Positions 40,955 to 50,800 are shown, counted from the stretch's first letter. The stretch is DNA of 64,000 bases from GWA2-66-18 sp964537395 (GCA_964537395.1 CAZIBN010000009.1:3850-67849); one strand, 5' to 3'. Translations and numbers: made by a program. The notes: a model not told the origin generated them from the letters alone.

Positions 40955-41974
40955 GTGAGCGAGCCCGTCCTCTCCGTCCGCGGCCTGCGGACGCACTTCA
41001 TCACGCGCGAGCGGACCGTCAAGGCGGTCGACGGGGTCAGCTACGACCTCTACCCCGGGAAAACGCTCGCCGTCGTCGGAGAGTCGGGCTCCGGCAAAAG
41101 CGTTCACGCGCTCTCCATCCTTCGGCTTCTTCCCGAACCGCCCGCCAAGGTCGTGGGCGGTGAAATTCTCTTCCAAGGCCGCGATCTGCTGAAGATGGGC
41201 TCCGAAGAGATGCGCAAGATCCGAGGCAACCGCATCGCGATGATCTTCCAGGAGCCGATGACGAGCCTGAACCCCGTCATCAAGGTCGGCGAGCAGATCG
41301 CCGAGGCCATCGTCCTGCATCAGGGCGTTTCCCAGGCGAAGGCCTGGGCCAAGGCCGTGGACCTCCTCAAGAAAGTCGGCATCCCTCATCCCGAGGACCG
41401 GGTCAACGACTACCCGCACCAGTTCTCCGGCGGCATGCGCCAGCGCGCGATGATCGCGATCGCGCTCTCCTGCGAGCCCGACGTCCTGATCGCCGATGAG
41501 CCGACGACGGCCCTCGACGTCACCATCCAGGCGCAGATCCTGGAGCTCATGAAGGCGCTTCAGGCCGAATACAATATGGCGATCGTGCTCATCACGCACA
41601 ACATCGGCGTCGTCGCCGAGATGGCCGACGACGTCGTCGTCATGTACGCCGGCCGCGCCGTCGAGCACGCCCCGGTCAACGACCTCTTCAAGAACCCCAA
41701 GCATCCGTACACAAGGGGCCTGCTCGGCTCCGTGCCCTCGATCTACGAACGCAAGGAGCGCCTCGAGGCCATCTCCGGCCAGCCTCCGGACCTCGGCGGC
41801 GGCTTCGTCGGCTGCCCCTTCGCGCCGCGCTGCCCGAAGGTGATGGAGCGCTGCGGCACCGACGATCCGCCCCAGTTCCATCTCGCCGGCCCGCGCATGT
41901 CCAACTGCTGGGAGAACGAGAAGGACTCGACGCAAAGCTCACACCGCCACGAAGCGGCCGGCGGGGTCAAATGA
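40955..41974 (+). CDS. oppD: oligopeptide ABC transporter ATP-binding protein OppD/DppD
   Basis: 339 residues, GTG start. Walker A VVGESGSGKSVHALSILRLL; Q-loop MIFQEPMTSLNPV; signature YPHQFSGGMRQRAMIAIALS; Walker B VLIADEPTTALDVTIQ; H-loop LITHNIGV. The C-terminal Cys-rich oligopeptide module GCPFAPRCPKVMERC confirms the Opp/Dpp class. It overlaps oppF by ATGA. Confidence 0.95.
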   Translation: MSEPVLSVRGLRTHFITRERTVKAVDGVSYDLYPGKTLAVVGESGSGKSVHALSILRLLPEPPAKVVGGEILFQGRDLLKMGSEEMRKIRGNRIAMIFQEPMTSLNPVIKVGEQIAEAIVLHQGVSQAKAWAKAVDLLKKVGIPHPEDRVNDYPHQFSGGMRQRAMIAIALSCEPDVLIADEPTTALDVTIQAQILELMKALQAEYNMAIVLITHNIGVVAEMADDVVVMYAGRAVEHAPVNDLFKNPKHPYTRGLLGSVPSIYERKERLEAISGQPPDLGGGFVGCPFAPRCPKVMERCGTDDPPQFHLAGPRMSNCWENEKDSTQSSHRHEAAGGVK

Positions 41975-42987
41975 GCGCGGCACCCCTTCTCGAGGTCAAG
42001 GATCTCAAAAAGCATTTCGACGTCAGAAAGGGCCTGTTCGGGGAGAAGACCTCGGTCAAGGCCGTGGACGGCGTTTCCTTCAACGTGATGCCGCAGGAGA
42101 GCTTCGCCGTCGTCGGCGAATCCGGCTGCGGCAAGACGACGCTCGGCAAGCTCGTGCTCGCGCTCGAGAAGTCCACCGCCGGCTCCGTGATCTTCAACGG
42201 CCAGGACATCTCCAAGATGAACGGCGCCGGGCTGAAGAAGATGCGCAGCGAGATGCAGGTCATCTTCCAGGACCCCTATTCCAGCCTCAACCCGCGCATG
42301 ACCGTCGAGGAGATCATCACCGAGCCGTGGGTGATCCATGATATGCACCGGAACCATGCCGAGCGTGCCAAGGTATTGGCCAAATTGCTCGACGATTGCG
42401 GCATCGCCAAGAGCTATCTTCCCCGGCACCCGCACGAATTCTCCGGCGGCCAGCGTCAACGCGTCGGCATCGCGAGAGCTTTAGCCCTCGACCCGAAATT
42501 GGTCGTCGCGGACGAACCCGTGTCCGCGCTCGACGTCTCGATCCAAGCTCAAATACTTAATCTATTAAAGGATCTGCAGAAAGAGCGGAAGTTGGCGTAT
42601 CTGTTCATCTCTCACGATTTCTCGGTGGTCCGTCATTTGTGCACCCGAATCGCCGTGATGTATCTAGGACGCATCGTCGAGACCGCCGACTCCGAAACGC
42701 TTTTCAACGACCCCCAGCACCCCTACACCGAGGCGTTGTTGTCCGCTGTCCCGGTCCCCGACCCCTCGATCGAGAAGCGCCGAAAAAGAATATTGCTTAC
42801 CGGCGACGTTCCCTCACCGCTCAAGCCCCCATCCGGCTGCCGCTTCCACCCGCGCTGCCGCTACATGAAGGAATCCTGCAAGACCAACGACCAGTCCCTC
42901 ATCAAGGCCAAGTCCGGCCACGAGACCGCCTGCGAAGTGCTTCCGTTCAAAGACGCGCCCAGCGCCGCCGCACTCATCGCCCTTTAG
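41971..42987 (+). CDS. oppF: oligopeptide ABC transporter ATP-binding protein OppF/DppF
   Basis: 338 residues. Walker A VVGESGCGKTTLGKLVLALE; VIFQDPYSSLNPRMTVEEII; signature HPHEFSGGQRQRVGIARALA; Walker B VVADEPVSALDVSIQAQ; H-loop LFISHDFSVVRHLC; C-terminal GCRFHPRCRYMKESC. It pairs with OppD as the heterodimeric motor. Confidence 0.95.
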   Translation: MSAAPLLEVKDLKKHFDVRKGLFGEKTSVKAVDGVSFNVMPQESFAVVGESGCGKTTLGKLVLALEKSTAGSVIFNGQDISKMNGAGLKKMRSEMQVIFQDPYSSLNPRMTVEEIITEPWVIHDMHRNHAERAKVLAKLLDDCGIAKSYLPRHPHEFSGGQRQRVGIARALALDPKLVVADEPVSALDVSIQAQILNLLKDLQKERKLAYLFISHDFSVVRHLCTRIAVMYLGRIVETADSETLFNDPQHPYTEALLSAVPVPDPSIEKRRKRILLTGDVPSPLKPPSGCRFHPRCRYMKESCKTNDQSLIKAKSGHETACEVLPFKDAPSAAALIAL

Positions 42988-42996
42988 GAGAAGACC

Positions 42997-45204
42997 ATGT
43001 CCACCACTCACGCGAAAGAGCACAAGCCCTACGTCTCCGACAGCACGCGCATGGAAGAATACACCTGGCCCGCGGTCGTGGTAGGCGCGCTCCTCGGCAT
43101 CGTCTTCGGCGCTTCCTCTCTCTACTTAGTGCTCAAGGTCGGCATGACGGTCTCGGCCTCGATCCCGATCGCGGTGCTCTCCATCACGCTCTTCCGCCTT
43201 TTTTCGAAGCTCACAGGCGCCCGCAAGACGACCATCCTCGAGAACAACATGGTCCAGACCGTCGGCTCGGCCGGCGAGTCCATCGCCTTCGGCGTCGGCG
43301 TCACGATGCCGGCCCTGATGATCCTGGGTTACGAGATGGACGCGGCGCGCGTGCTCATCGTCTCCTCGCTCGGCGGCCTGCTCGGCGTGCTCATGATGAT
43401 CCCGCTGCGCCGCGCGTTCATCGTCAAGCAGCACGGCATTTTGCCGTATCCGGAAGGCACCGCCTGCGCGGACGTCCTGATCGTCGGCGAGCAGGGCGGC
43501 TCCAGCGCGAAGACCGTCTTCACCGGCTTCGGCATCGCGGCCGCGTACAAGGTCCTCATGAGCGGCTTCAAGCTGTGGGGCGACGCGCCCGAGCGCCCGA
43601 TCCCGTTCTTCAAGGGCGCGGCGATCAGCGGCGAGGTGGCCCCCGAACTCGTCGGCGTCGGCTACATCATCGGCACGAAGATCTCCTGCGTCATGGTCGC
43701 CGGCGGCGTGCTCGCTTCCTGGGTCCTGATCCCGGCCATCAAGCTCTTCGGCGACGGCCTCACGGCCCCGCTGTTCCCGGCCACCAAGCTCATCCACGAC
43801 ATGTCGCCCGGCGAGATCTGGAAGTCCTACATCCTCTACATCGGCGCGGGCGCGGTGGCGGCCGGCGGCATCATCTCGCTGTTCCAGGCGCTTCCGACCA
43901 TCTTCACCGCTCTCAAGTCCGGCCTGGCCGACATCATGGCGGGCGGCATCGCGAAGGCGACGGGCCCCAAGCTGCGCACCGACGACGACCTGCCCAACTC
44001 GGTCGTCGTGGTCGGCAGCCTGCTCCTCGTGCTCGCGATCGCGGCGGCGCCGGGCCTCGGCCTGGGCTTCGGCGTGAAGGGCATCCTCGGAGCGATCCTG
44101 ATCGTCCTTTTCGGATTCCTGTTCGTGACGGTGTCCTCGCGCCTGACCGGCGAGATCGGCTCGTCCTCGAACCCGATCTCGGGCATGACGGTGGCGACCT
44201 TGCTGCTGACCTGCCTGATCTTCGTGCTCCTGAATCAATTCGACCCGACGGGCGGCTGGGTGGGCAAGGGCGCGCGCCTGACGGCGCTCTCGATCGCGGC
44301 GATCGTCTGCATCGCGGCCTCCAACGGCGGCACGACCTCTCAGGACCTCAAGACCGGCTACCTGGTCGGCGCGACTCCGCGCTACCAGCAGCTCGGCCTG
44401 CTCGTGGGCGCGCTGAGCTCCGCGCTCGTCATCGGCTTGACGCTCATCCTCCTCAACAACGCGAGCACGACCTACGCGAAGCGCTCGTATCCCGGCATCA
44501 CGGCGCCGGTCGCCGACCTCAAGGAGAGCGAGGGCCTCAAGGGCACGGACGCCTCCATCGACGGCGCCACCTATAAGGTCTGGCACGCGGCCGACGGCGA
44601 CGTCGCCGGCCTGCCGCAGGGCAAGTATCTCGTCGACGACTCGGGCGCGATCAAGTACCTCGTGGACCCGGGCATCAACGGTGTCGAGACCACGCGCCTC
44701 GACGGCACGAACGTGCTCAAGTACAACGCGCCCAAGGCGCGGCTGATGTCGCTGATCATCGACGGCATCCTCACGAGCAAGCTGCCGTGGGGCCTCGTCC
44801 TGCTGGGCGTGGGCATCGCGCTCGTGCTCGAGCTGTGCCGCGTGCCGTCCTTGCCCTTCGCGGTCGGGGTGTACCTGCCGCTGTCGTCCTCGACGCCGAT
44901 CTTCGTGGGCGGCGTGCTGCGCTGGATCGCCGACGGCTGGACGAAGAAGAGCGAGTCGGAGGGGGACATGAGCCCCGGAGTGCTGTTCTCGTCGGGCTAT
45001 ATCGCGGGCGGAGCCATCGCCGGAATCATCATCGCGATGCTGAGCCTGAGCCCGTCGCTGTCGCAGTCGATGGACATGAGCGAGCGCTTCGCCGCGCTCG
45101 CGAAGTCCGACCTGACCTCGGTCGCGGCGTTCGGAATCATCTCCGCCTTGCTGCTGCTCGTGGGCGGAGAGAAGTGGCTGGCGGAGAAGAAGAAGCGCGC
45201 TTAA
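42997..45204 (+). CDS. OPT-family oligopeptide transporter
   Basis: 735 residues with about 14-16 helices. Family pattern: EEYTWPAVVVGALLGIVFGA, ENNMVQTVGSAGESIAFGVG, ILPYPEGTACADVLIVGEQG and ASNGGTTSQDLKTGYLVGAT, the last a strong OPT signature. A hydrophilic insert of about 100 residues (about 500-590, DASIDGATYKVWHAADGDVA) interrupts the membrane region. OPT carriers import peptides or metal chelates by proton symport, independent of ATP. GGAG ribosome site. It lies inside an otherwise ABC-type cluster and is followed by a strong terminator. Confidence 0.92.
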   Translation: MSTTHAKEHKPYVSDSTRMEEYTWPAVVVGALLGIVFGASSLYLVLKVGMTVSASIPIAVLSITLFRLFSKLTGARKTTILENNMVQTVGSAGESIAFGVGVTMPALMILGYEMDAARVLIVSSLGGLLGVLMMIPLRRAFIVKQHGILPYPEGTACADVLIVGEQGGSSAKTVFTGFGIAAAYKVLMSGFKLWGDAPERPIPFFKGAAISGEVAPELVGVGYIIGTKISCVMVAGGVLASWVLIPAIKLFGDGLTAPLFPATKLIHDMSPGEIWKSYILYIGAGAVAAGGIISLFQALPTIFTALKSGLADIMAGGIAKATGPKLRTDDDLPNSVVVVGSLLLVLAIAAAPGLGLGFGVKGILGAILIVLFGFLFVTVSSRLTGEIGSSSNPISGMTVATLLLTCLIFVLLNQFDPTGGWVGKGARLTALSIAAIVCIAASNGGTTSQDLKTGYLVGATPRYQQLGLLVGALSSALVIGLTLILLNNASTTYAKRSYPGITAPVADLKESEGLKGTDASIDGATYKVWHAADGDVAGLPQGKYLVDDSGAIKYLVDPGINGVETTRLDGTNVLKYNAPKARLMSLIIDGILTSKLPWGLVLLGVGIALVLELCRVPSLPFAVGVYLPLSSSTPIFVGGVLRWIADGWTKKSESEGDMSPGVLFSSGYIAGGAIAGIIIAMLSLSPSLSQSMDMSERFAALAKSDLTSVAAFGIISALLLLVGGEKWLAEKKKRA

Positions 45205-45237
45205 CCCTAAATCCGAGCCCTACGGCTGATCCTGACT

Positions 45238-45288
45238 CGACTCTTCCCGGGAAGAGTCGAAAGCCCTCCAGCGATGGAGGGCTTTTTT
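45238..45288 (+). terminator. palindrome plus rho-independent terminator after the OPT gene
   Basis: A perfect loop-free 22-bp palindrome centred on CCCGGG at 45238-45259 is followed directly by AAAGCCCTCCA (45260-45270), GCGA loop, TGGAGGGCTTT (45275-45285) and a T run to 45288. The second hairpin is a classic intrinsic terminator. Confidence 0.9.
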
Positions 45289-45544
45289 GTGTGGGCAGGA
45301 ACCGCGCCCCGAAAAGAGAAGCACGAGCTTCCTGAGCGGCTGGCGTTCATCTGCTGTCGGAATAGCATGCCGACATGAAAGTGCCGGTTACGAGTGCCAG
45401 ATTGAATTGAGGTTAAACACAATTGGATAAAGAATAATTTTCCGTAAATCGAGCTCCGAATATTTAAAAAGTGCTAGATTGAAATTCGCCGGTTTTTCTC
45501 GCTTCCCCGCTATAATTCCAGCGCAAATTGACTAGAATAAGCCG
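45289..45544 (+). promoter_or_regulatory. promoter region of the binding-protein/permease operon
   Basis: 256 nt without a gene, noticeably AT-rich at 45405-45540. TATAAT occurs at 45511-45516, 28 nt before the ATG, and TAGAAT at 45533-45538 ends 6 nt before the ATG with no ribosome site, so either a short leader or a leaderless mRNA is possible. No convincing -35 at 16-18 nt from either. Confidence 0.4.
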
Positions 45545-47272
45545 ATGCTCAGGCTCTCTCTTGCCGTGCTCCTCGCCCTCACGCTAGGCGTTCCCGCTAG
45601 CGCCTCCAACGACCCCTCCACCCTCGACTACGCGCTGGCCGCCGACGTGGACACCCTCGATCCGCACTGGGGCTACGACGCGGCCTCGCTGTTCGTCGTC
45701 GACCAGGTCTACGAGACCTTGATCGACTTCAAGGGCGAGTCGCTCGACGCCTTCGAACCGCACATCGCGACCGTCGTCCCGTCTTTGGCCAACGGCTTCC
45801 TGTCGAAGGACGGCCTCACCTACGCGTTCCCGCTGAGAAGCGGCGTGAAGTTCCACGACGGCACGCCGATGACCGCCGAGGACGTGAAATACTCCCTGAT
45901 GCGCTTCCTTCTGCTCGACCGGGACGGCGGGCCCTCGAACCTTCTCCTGGAGGGACTCATCGGCGAGCGCAACACCAGCGCCCTGCCGCCCGACCAGATC
46001 TTCACTTTGGCCGACAAGGCCATCTCCGTCGAGGGCGGCGCCTTGGTCCTGCGCCTGAAGAAGCCCTTCTCGCCGCTCCTGAGCATACTCGCCAACTTCG
46101 CCCACGTCGTGTCCCATCCGACCGTCGTCGCCAACGGCGGCTGGGACGGCCGCAAGGAGTCCTGGCTCAAGCACCGAAATCCCGCGAAGGAAGCCTCCGC
46201 TTTATATTCTCGCGTCAACGGGACCGGCCCCTTCCAGCTGGAGTCCTGGGACCGCGCCGCGAAGAAGATCTCCCTCGTGCGCAACGAAAGCTACTGGCGC
46301 AAGCCCGCGGCGCTGGCCCGCGTCAATCTGTCGGCGGTCGCGGACTCGCGCGAGCGGCGGCGGCGCCTCGCCGAGGGGGAGAGCGATGTCGCGTTCGTCG
46401 AGCGACGCTATCTGGACCAGTTCGAGGGCCTGCCCGGCGTGATCGTGACCGACGGTCTGCCCGCTCTTGAAACTCAGAACACGGTGCTCTTCAATCTGAA
46501 CGTCGAGCCGAAGGACAACCCCTGGCTCGGCAGCGGAGGGCTCGGCGACGGCGTGCCGCCGGATTTCTTCGCGGACGCGGAGGTGCGCAAGGGCTTCGCC
46601 TTCGCCTTCGACTACGACGCCTTCATCAGAGAAGGCTACCGCAGCAAGGCCGTGCAGGCGCACGGGCCGATTCCGGCGGTGCTGTTCGGCTATAATCCCA
46701 AGCAGAAGCCGTGGCCGTTCTCGCCGTACCAGTCGGAGGCCGCGTTCAAGCGCGCCAAGAACGGCCAGGTGTGGGAGCACGGCTTCGCGCTGTCGATGGC
46801 CTATACCGAAGGGAATGCCGAGCGCCGCATCGCCTGCCGCCTGTTGAAGGAAGGCATCGAGAAGGTCAATGCGAAGTTCCACGTGGACTGCAGGCCGCTT
46901 CCTGAATCGAAGCTGCTCGACGAGTTCCGCGCCAAGCGCCTGCCCGCATTCGTGTACCGCTGGATCCTCGACTATCCGGACCCGCACAACGCGGTCGAGC
47001 CGTTTCTGCACTCGCACGGCTACTTCGCGTCCATGCTGGGCTATCAAAACCCCAGAGCCGACGCAATGATCGAGGCGGCCGCGGCCGAGACCGATCCCGC
47101 CAAGCGCAAGGCGTTGTACTACGAGCTGCAGGCGATGGCGATTTACGACGCGCCCGCGATCTTCACGGCGGACAGCCACAATATCGTCGTCCGTCGCGCC
47201 AAGGTCCAAGGCTGGCTGTACCACCCGATCCAACCCTACGGAACGCTGTACGAGGTCACTAAAACACAATGA
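45545..47272 (+). CDS. oppA: peptide ABC transporter substrate-binding protein (OppA/DppA-like), copy 1
   Basis: 575 residues, SBP family 5. Signal peptide 1-20, no lipobox Cys. YALAADVDTLDPHWGYDAAS at the N-terminus, then LTYAFPLRSGVKFHDGTPMT (the signature), RLKKPFSPLLSILANFAHVV, NGTGPFQLESWD and KGFAFAFDYDAFI. It captures peptides in the periplasm for the permeases downstream. First of three tandem paralogues and the most divergent. Its TGA overlaps the next ATG. Confidence 0.93.
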   Translation: MLRLSLAVLLALTLGVPASASNDPSTLDYALAADVDTLDPHWGYDAASLFVVDQVYETLIDFKGESLDAFEPHIATVVPSLANGFLSKDGLTYAFPLRSGVKFHDGTPMTAEDVKYSLMRFLLLDRDGGPSNLLLEGLIGERNTSALPPDQIFTLADKAISVEGGALVLRLKKPFSPLLSILANFAHVVSHPTVVANGGWDGRKESWLKHRNPAKEASALYSRVNGTGPFQLESWDRAAKKISLVRNESYWRKPAALARVNLSAVADSRERRRRLAEGESDVAFVERRYLDQFEGLPGVIVTDGLPALETQNTVLFNLNVEPKDNPWLGSGGLGDGVPPDFFADAEVRKGFAFAFDYDAFIREGYRSKAVQAHGPIPAVLFGYNPKQKPWPFSPYQSEAAFKRAKNGQVWEHGFALSMAYTEGNAERRIACRLLKEGIEKVNAKFHVDCRPLPESKLLDEFRAKRLPAFVYRWILDYPDPHNAVEPFLHSHGYFASMLGYQNPRADAMIEAAAAETDPAKRKALYYELQAMAIYDAPAIFTADSHNIVVRRAKVQGWLYHPIQPYGTLYEVTKTQ

Positions 47273-49017
47273 GAACCTTACTGCTCGCCGCGCTGTTCGC
47301 CATCCCCGCGTCCGCCCAAGTCAAGAATCCGGACAAGTTCGTGTACGCGACGATCGGCGATCCCGACAGCCTCGACCCGGCGTGGTCCTACGACACGGCG
47401 AGCCACAACATCATCTCGAACGTGTACGAGTACCTGCTCGCATACAAGGGCGCCGGCCTGGCGATCAAGGACCTGATGCCGATGATCGCCACGAAGGTCC
47501 CGTCCAAGGCGAACGGCCTCGTCTCCGCCGACGGCCTCACCTATCGCTTCCCGATCCGCAAGGGCGTGAAGTTCCACGACGGCACGATCCTGACGCCCGA
47601 GGACGCGCGCTACTCGATCCTGCGCTTCCTGCTGACGGACCGCGACGGCGGGCCGGCGTCCCTCCTGCTTGAGCCGATCCTGGGCGAGAACAGCACGCGC
47701 AAGGACGGCAAGCTCGACCCGACGATCGTGGACCGCGCCTTTGCGGCCGTAACGGTGGACAAGGGCGACCTCGTGCTCAAGCTCGTCCGGCCTTTCGCGC
47801 CGTTCCTGACCATCCTGGCGAACTTCGGCGCGATGTCCTCGAAGGATTTCTGCGTGAAGCATGGTCAATGGGACGGGCAGGCCGCGACGGCCGGGAAGTT
47901 CAACAACCCCCTGCGCGCGGCGATGATCCCCAACGACAAGGCCAACGGGACGGGCGCCTTCAAGCTCGAGCGCATCGACAAGGCGAACAAGTACACGCTG
48001 CTCGCGCGCCACGATGGCTACTGGCGCGAGCCCGCGAAGCTCAGCCAGGTCATCATCAAGGTCGTCGACGACTTCAACACGCGCAAGCTCATGCTTCAGG
48101 CCGGAGACGCCGACGCGGTGTACGGCCCGCAGATGTACTTTCCTCAGCTCCAGGGCGTGCCGGGTGCGGAGGTCATCGACGGCCTGCAGAACCTCGAGCG
48201 CTCGTCGACCTTGGTATTCACGTTCAAGATGAACCCGACGGCCAACTCGAACATCGGCTCGGGCAAGCTCGACGGCCAGGGCGTGCCGCCCGACTTCTTC
48301 TCCGACAAGGACGTGCGCAAGGCGTTCGCCTACAGCGTGGACTACGATGGCTACATCAAGGACATCCTGCGCGGCAAGGGACGGCGGACCTCGGGCGTGA
48401 TCCCCTCGTCTTTGCCCGGCGGCTCCAACCCAAAGCCTCAGTTTTTCTTGGATCCGAAGAAGGCGGAGGAGCACTTCCGCAAGGCGTGGGGGGGCCAGGT
48501 CTGGGAGAAGGGCTTCAAGGTCTCGTTCGTGTTCAACTCCGGCTCCGCGCCCGCGCAGACGATCGCGCAGATGGTCAAGAAGAACGTGGAGGCCTTGAAC
48601 CCCAAGTTCAAGGTGGACCTGCGCATGATCCAGTGGTCCACCTACCTCGAGCAGACGCAGGCCAACAAGATCCCGCTGTTCCTCGCCGTGTGGCAGGCGG
48701 ACTATCCCGACGCGCACAATTTCGCGTTCCCGATCGTGCACTCCGCGGGCTACTACGCGGGCAAGCAGGGCTACAAGAACCCGAAGGTGGACGCGGTCAT
48801 CGAAGAGGCGGCCGTCACCCTCGATGAGGCCAAGCGCGCGTCGTTGTACAAGCAGATGCAGGCGCTGGTCGACGAGGATGTCCCCCACGTGATGCTCGCC
48901 GAAGGCGTGCGCTACCGCGCGCAGAGGACCTGGGTGAAGGGCTTCATCTTCCGGCCGACGTTCCCGGATATGCCCTATGGCGGGTACTACTACGACCTCC
49001 ATAAGTCCGCGCAATGA
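47269..49017 (+). CDS. oppA: peptide ABC transporter substrate-binding protein, copy 2
   Basis: 582 residues. Signal peptide 1-16. DSLDPAWSYDTASHNIISNV, LTYRFPIRKGVKFHDGTILT, LKLVRPFAPFLTILANFGAM, NGTGAFKLERID and FKVSFVFNSGSAPAQTIAQM; closest to copy 3 by eye. Coupled to copies 1 and 3 by ATGA overlaps. Differences around the binding cleft suggest different peptide preference, which is inference. Confidence 0.93.
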   Translation: MRTLLLAALFAIPASAQVKNPDKFVYATIGDPDSLDPAWSYDTASHNIISNVYEYLLAYKGAGLAIKDLMPMIATKVPSKANGLVSADGLTYRFPIRKGVKFHDGTILTPEDARYSILRFLLTDRDGGPASLLLEPILGENSTRKDGKLDPTIVDRAFAAVTVDKGDLVLKLVRPFAPFLTILANFGAMSSKDFCVKHGQWDGQAATAGKFNNPLRAAMIPNDKANGTGAFKLERIDKANKYTLLARHDGYWREPAKLSQVIIKVVDDFNTRKLMLQAGDADAVYGPQMYFPQLQGVPGAEVIDGLQNLERSSTLVFTFKMNPTANSNIGSGKLDGQGVPPDFFSDKDVRKAFAYSVDYDGYIKDILRGKGRRTSGVIPSSLPGGSNPKPQFFLDPKKAEEHFRKAWGGQVWEKGFKVSFVFNSGSAPAQTIAQMVKKNVEALNPKFKVDLRMIQWSTYLEQTQANKIPLFLAVWQADYPDAHNFAFPIVHSAGYYAGKQGYKNPKVDAVIEEAAVTLDEAKRASLYKQMQALVDEDVPHVMLAEGVRYRAQRTWVKGFIFRPTFPDMPYGGYYYDLHKSAQ

Positions 49018-50795
49018 GTGCTAGAATACGCCCCATGATCCGCCTATTTCTCGTCGTGGCTCTCGCGCTCGGGACCGTTCCGGCGCCGGCCCTGGCCGCC
49101 TCCAACGTCAAGAACCCCGACACCTATACCTACCTGACGATCTCCGACTCCGACAGCCTCGATCCGGCGTACTCGTACGACACCGCCAGCCACATGATCG
49201 GCATGAACCTTTACGAACCGCTGTTCCAGTTCGACCGGACCTCGACCGAGAAGCTGATCCCGCTCGCCGCCACGCAGGTGCCGAGCCTGGAGAACGGCCT
49301 GATCTCTCCCGACGGGCGGACCTACACGATCCCGATCCGCAAGGGCGTCAAGTTCCACGACGGCACGCCGATGACGGTGTCGGACGCGAAGTGGTCCTTG
49401 CTGCGCTTTCTGCTGAGCGACCGCGCCGCCGGCCCCTCCTCTTTGCTGCTCGAGCCCCTGCTCGGCTATCCTTCGACGCGCGGCGACGACGGGAAGATCC
49501 TGCCGGACGTGTGGGCCGACGCGAACCGCGCGGTCAGCACGCAGGGCGATAAGCTCATCATCCGCCTGCCGCGGCCGTACGCCCCCATCCTGACCATCCT
49601 CGCCTCCTGGGCGCCCATCCTGTCCAAGGACTGGGCCGTCAAGAACGGGGATTGGGACGGCGCCGAAGCGACGTGGGTTAAATACAACAACCCGAGCAAG
49701 GAGTCGTCGCCCTTCTTCGAGCGCGCCAACGGCACCGGCCCCTTCAAGCTCGAGCGCTGGGACCGCAAGACGAAGGAATTCATCCTGACGCGCAACGACC
49801 AGTATTGGCGCGCGCCGGCGAAGCTCAAGAACATCGTCATCAAGGGCGTCAGCGAGTTCGGCACGCGCAAGCTGATGCTGCAGGCCGGCGACGCGGACGC
49901 GATCTACGCGGACCGCCCGCTGCTGACCCAGCTCCAGGGCATGCCCGGCGTCAAGATCATCGACGACCTGCCCACGGTCGAGATGAACCCCGTGGTCTTC
50001 TTCACCTACAAGATCAACGCGGTCGGCAACACCTTCCTGGGATCGGGCAAGCTCGACGGCAACGGCATCCCGCCCGACTTCTTCTCCGACAAGGACGTGC
50101 GCAAGGCCTTCGCCTACTCCTTCGACTACAAGGGCTTCATCAACGACGTGATGCGAGGCAAAGGCACGCAGGCCACGGGCGCGATCCCCAAAAGTCTCCC
50201 CGGCCACAACCCCAACGGCAAGAAATACAACCTCGACAAGAAGAAGGCCGAGGAGTACTTCCGCAAGGCGTACGGCGGCAAGCTCTGGGACCAGGGCTTC
50301 AAGTTCACCATGGCCTTCAATAGCGGCAACCTGCCGCGCCAGACCGTCTGCCAGATCCTGAAGCGCAACATCGAGGGGCTCAATCCTAAATTCAAGATCG
50401 ACGTGCGCGCCGTCGAGTGGCCGACCTTCCTGGACAACTACAAGTCGTCGAAGCTCCCGATCTTCGTGATGGGCTGGAACGCCGACTATCCGGACCCGCA
50501 CAACTTCGCGTTCCCGCTCCTGCACTCGAAGGGGGACTACCCCATGACGCAGAAGTTCAAGAGCCCGGAGTTCGACCGGCTCGTCGACGAGGGCAACGCG
50601 GAGACCGATCTTTCCAAGCGCAAGGCGATCTACGCGAAGCTCCAGGACCTCGCGTTCGAGGAGGTGCCGCAGCTGTACATCCTCGACGCAGTCCGTTATC
50701 GGACCCAGCGGGATTGGGTGAAGGGCTGGTACCACAACCCGATCTTCCCCGACTCGCCGTACGGCGGCTACTTCTACTCGCTCTCGAAGGACTAG
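49014..50795 (+). CDS. oppA: peptide ABC transporter substrate-binding protein, copy 3
   Basis: 593 residues from the ATG at 49014, which overlaps the previous stop. A second ATG at 49035 would start directly with the signal peptide MIRLFLVVALALGTVPAPAL and lies 7 nt after a TAGAAT, so an internal promoter with leaderless start is possible. Core motifs: DSLDPAYSYDTASHMIGMNL, TYTIPIRKGVKFHDGTPMTV, RLPRPYAPILTILASWAPIL, NGTGPFKLERWD and PIFVMGWNADYPDPHNF. Confidence 0.93.
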   Translation: MSARIRPMIRLFLVVALALGTVPAPALAASNVKNPDTYTYLTISDSDSLDPAYSYDTASHMIGMNLYEPLFQFDRTSTEKLIPLAATQVPSLENGLISPDGRTYTIPIRKGVKFHDGTPMTVSDAKWSLLRFLLSDRAAGPSSLLLEPLLGYPSTRGDDGKILPDVWADANRAVSTQGDKLIIRLPRPYAPILTILASWAPILSKDWAVKNGDWDGAEATWVKYNNPSKESSPFFERANGTGPFKLERWDRKTKEFILTRNDQYWRAPAKLKNIVIKGVSEFGTRKLMLQAGDADAIYADRPLLTQLQGMPGVKIIDDLPTVEMNPVVFFTYKINAVGNTFLGSGKLDGNGIPPDFFSDKDVRKAFAYSFDYKGFINDVMRGKGTQATGAIPKSLPGHNPNGKKYNLDKKKAEEYFRKAYGGKLWDQGFKFTMAFNSGNLPRQTVCQILKRNIEGLNPKFKIDVRAVEWPTFLDNYKSSKLPIFVMGWNADYPDPHNFAFPLLHSKGDYPMTQKFKSPEFDRLVDEGNAETDLSKRKAIYAKLQDLAFEEVPQLYILDAVRYRTQRDWVKGWYHNPIFPDSPYGGYFYSLSKD

Positions 50796-50800
50796 ACCCG

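Noticed and set aside
43126..44586. 486-codon minus-strand frame opposite the OPT gene
   Set aside because: Antisense shadow with charged low-complexity translation; the sense frame has clear OPT motifs.
45479..45516. TTGAAA and TATAAT as a sigma-70 promoter before binding protein 1
   Set aside because: The spacer is 26 nt, too long for a standard promoter; only the -10-like hexamers are reported.
47278..50735. Two minus-strand frames of 578 and 563 codons opposite binding proteins 2 and 3
   Set aside because: Antisense shadows; they mirror each other only because the sense genes are paralogues.
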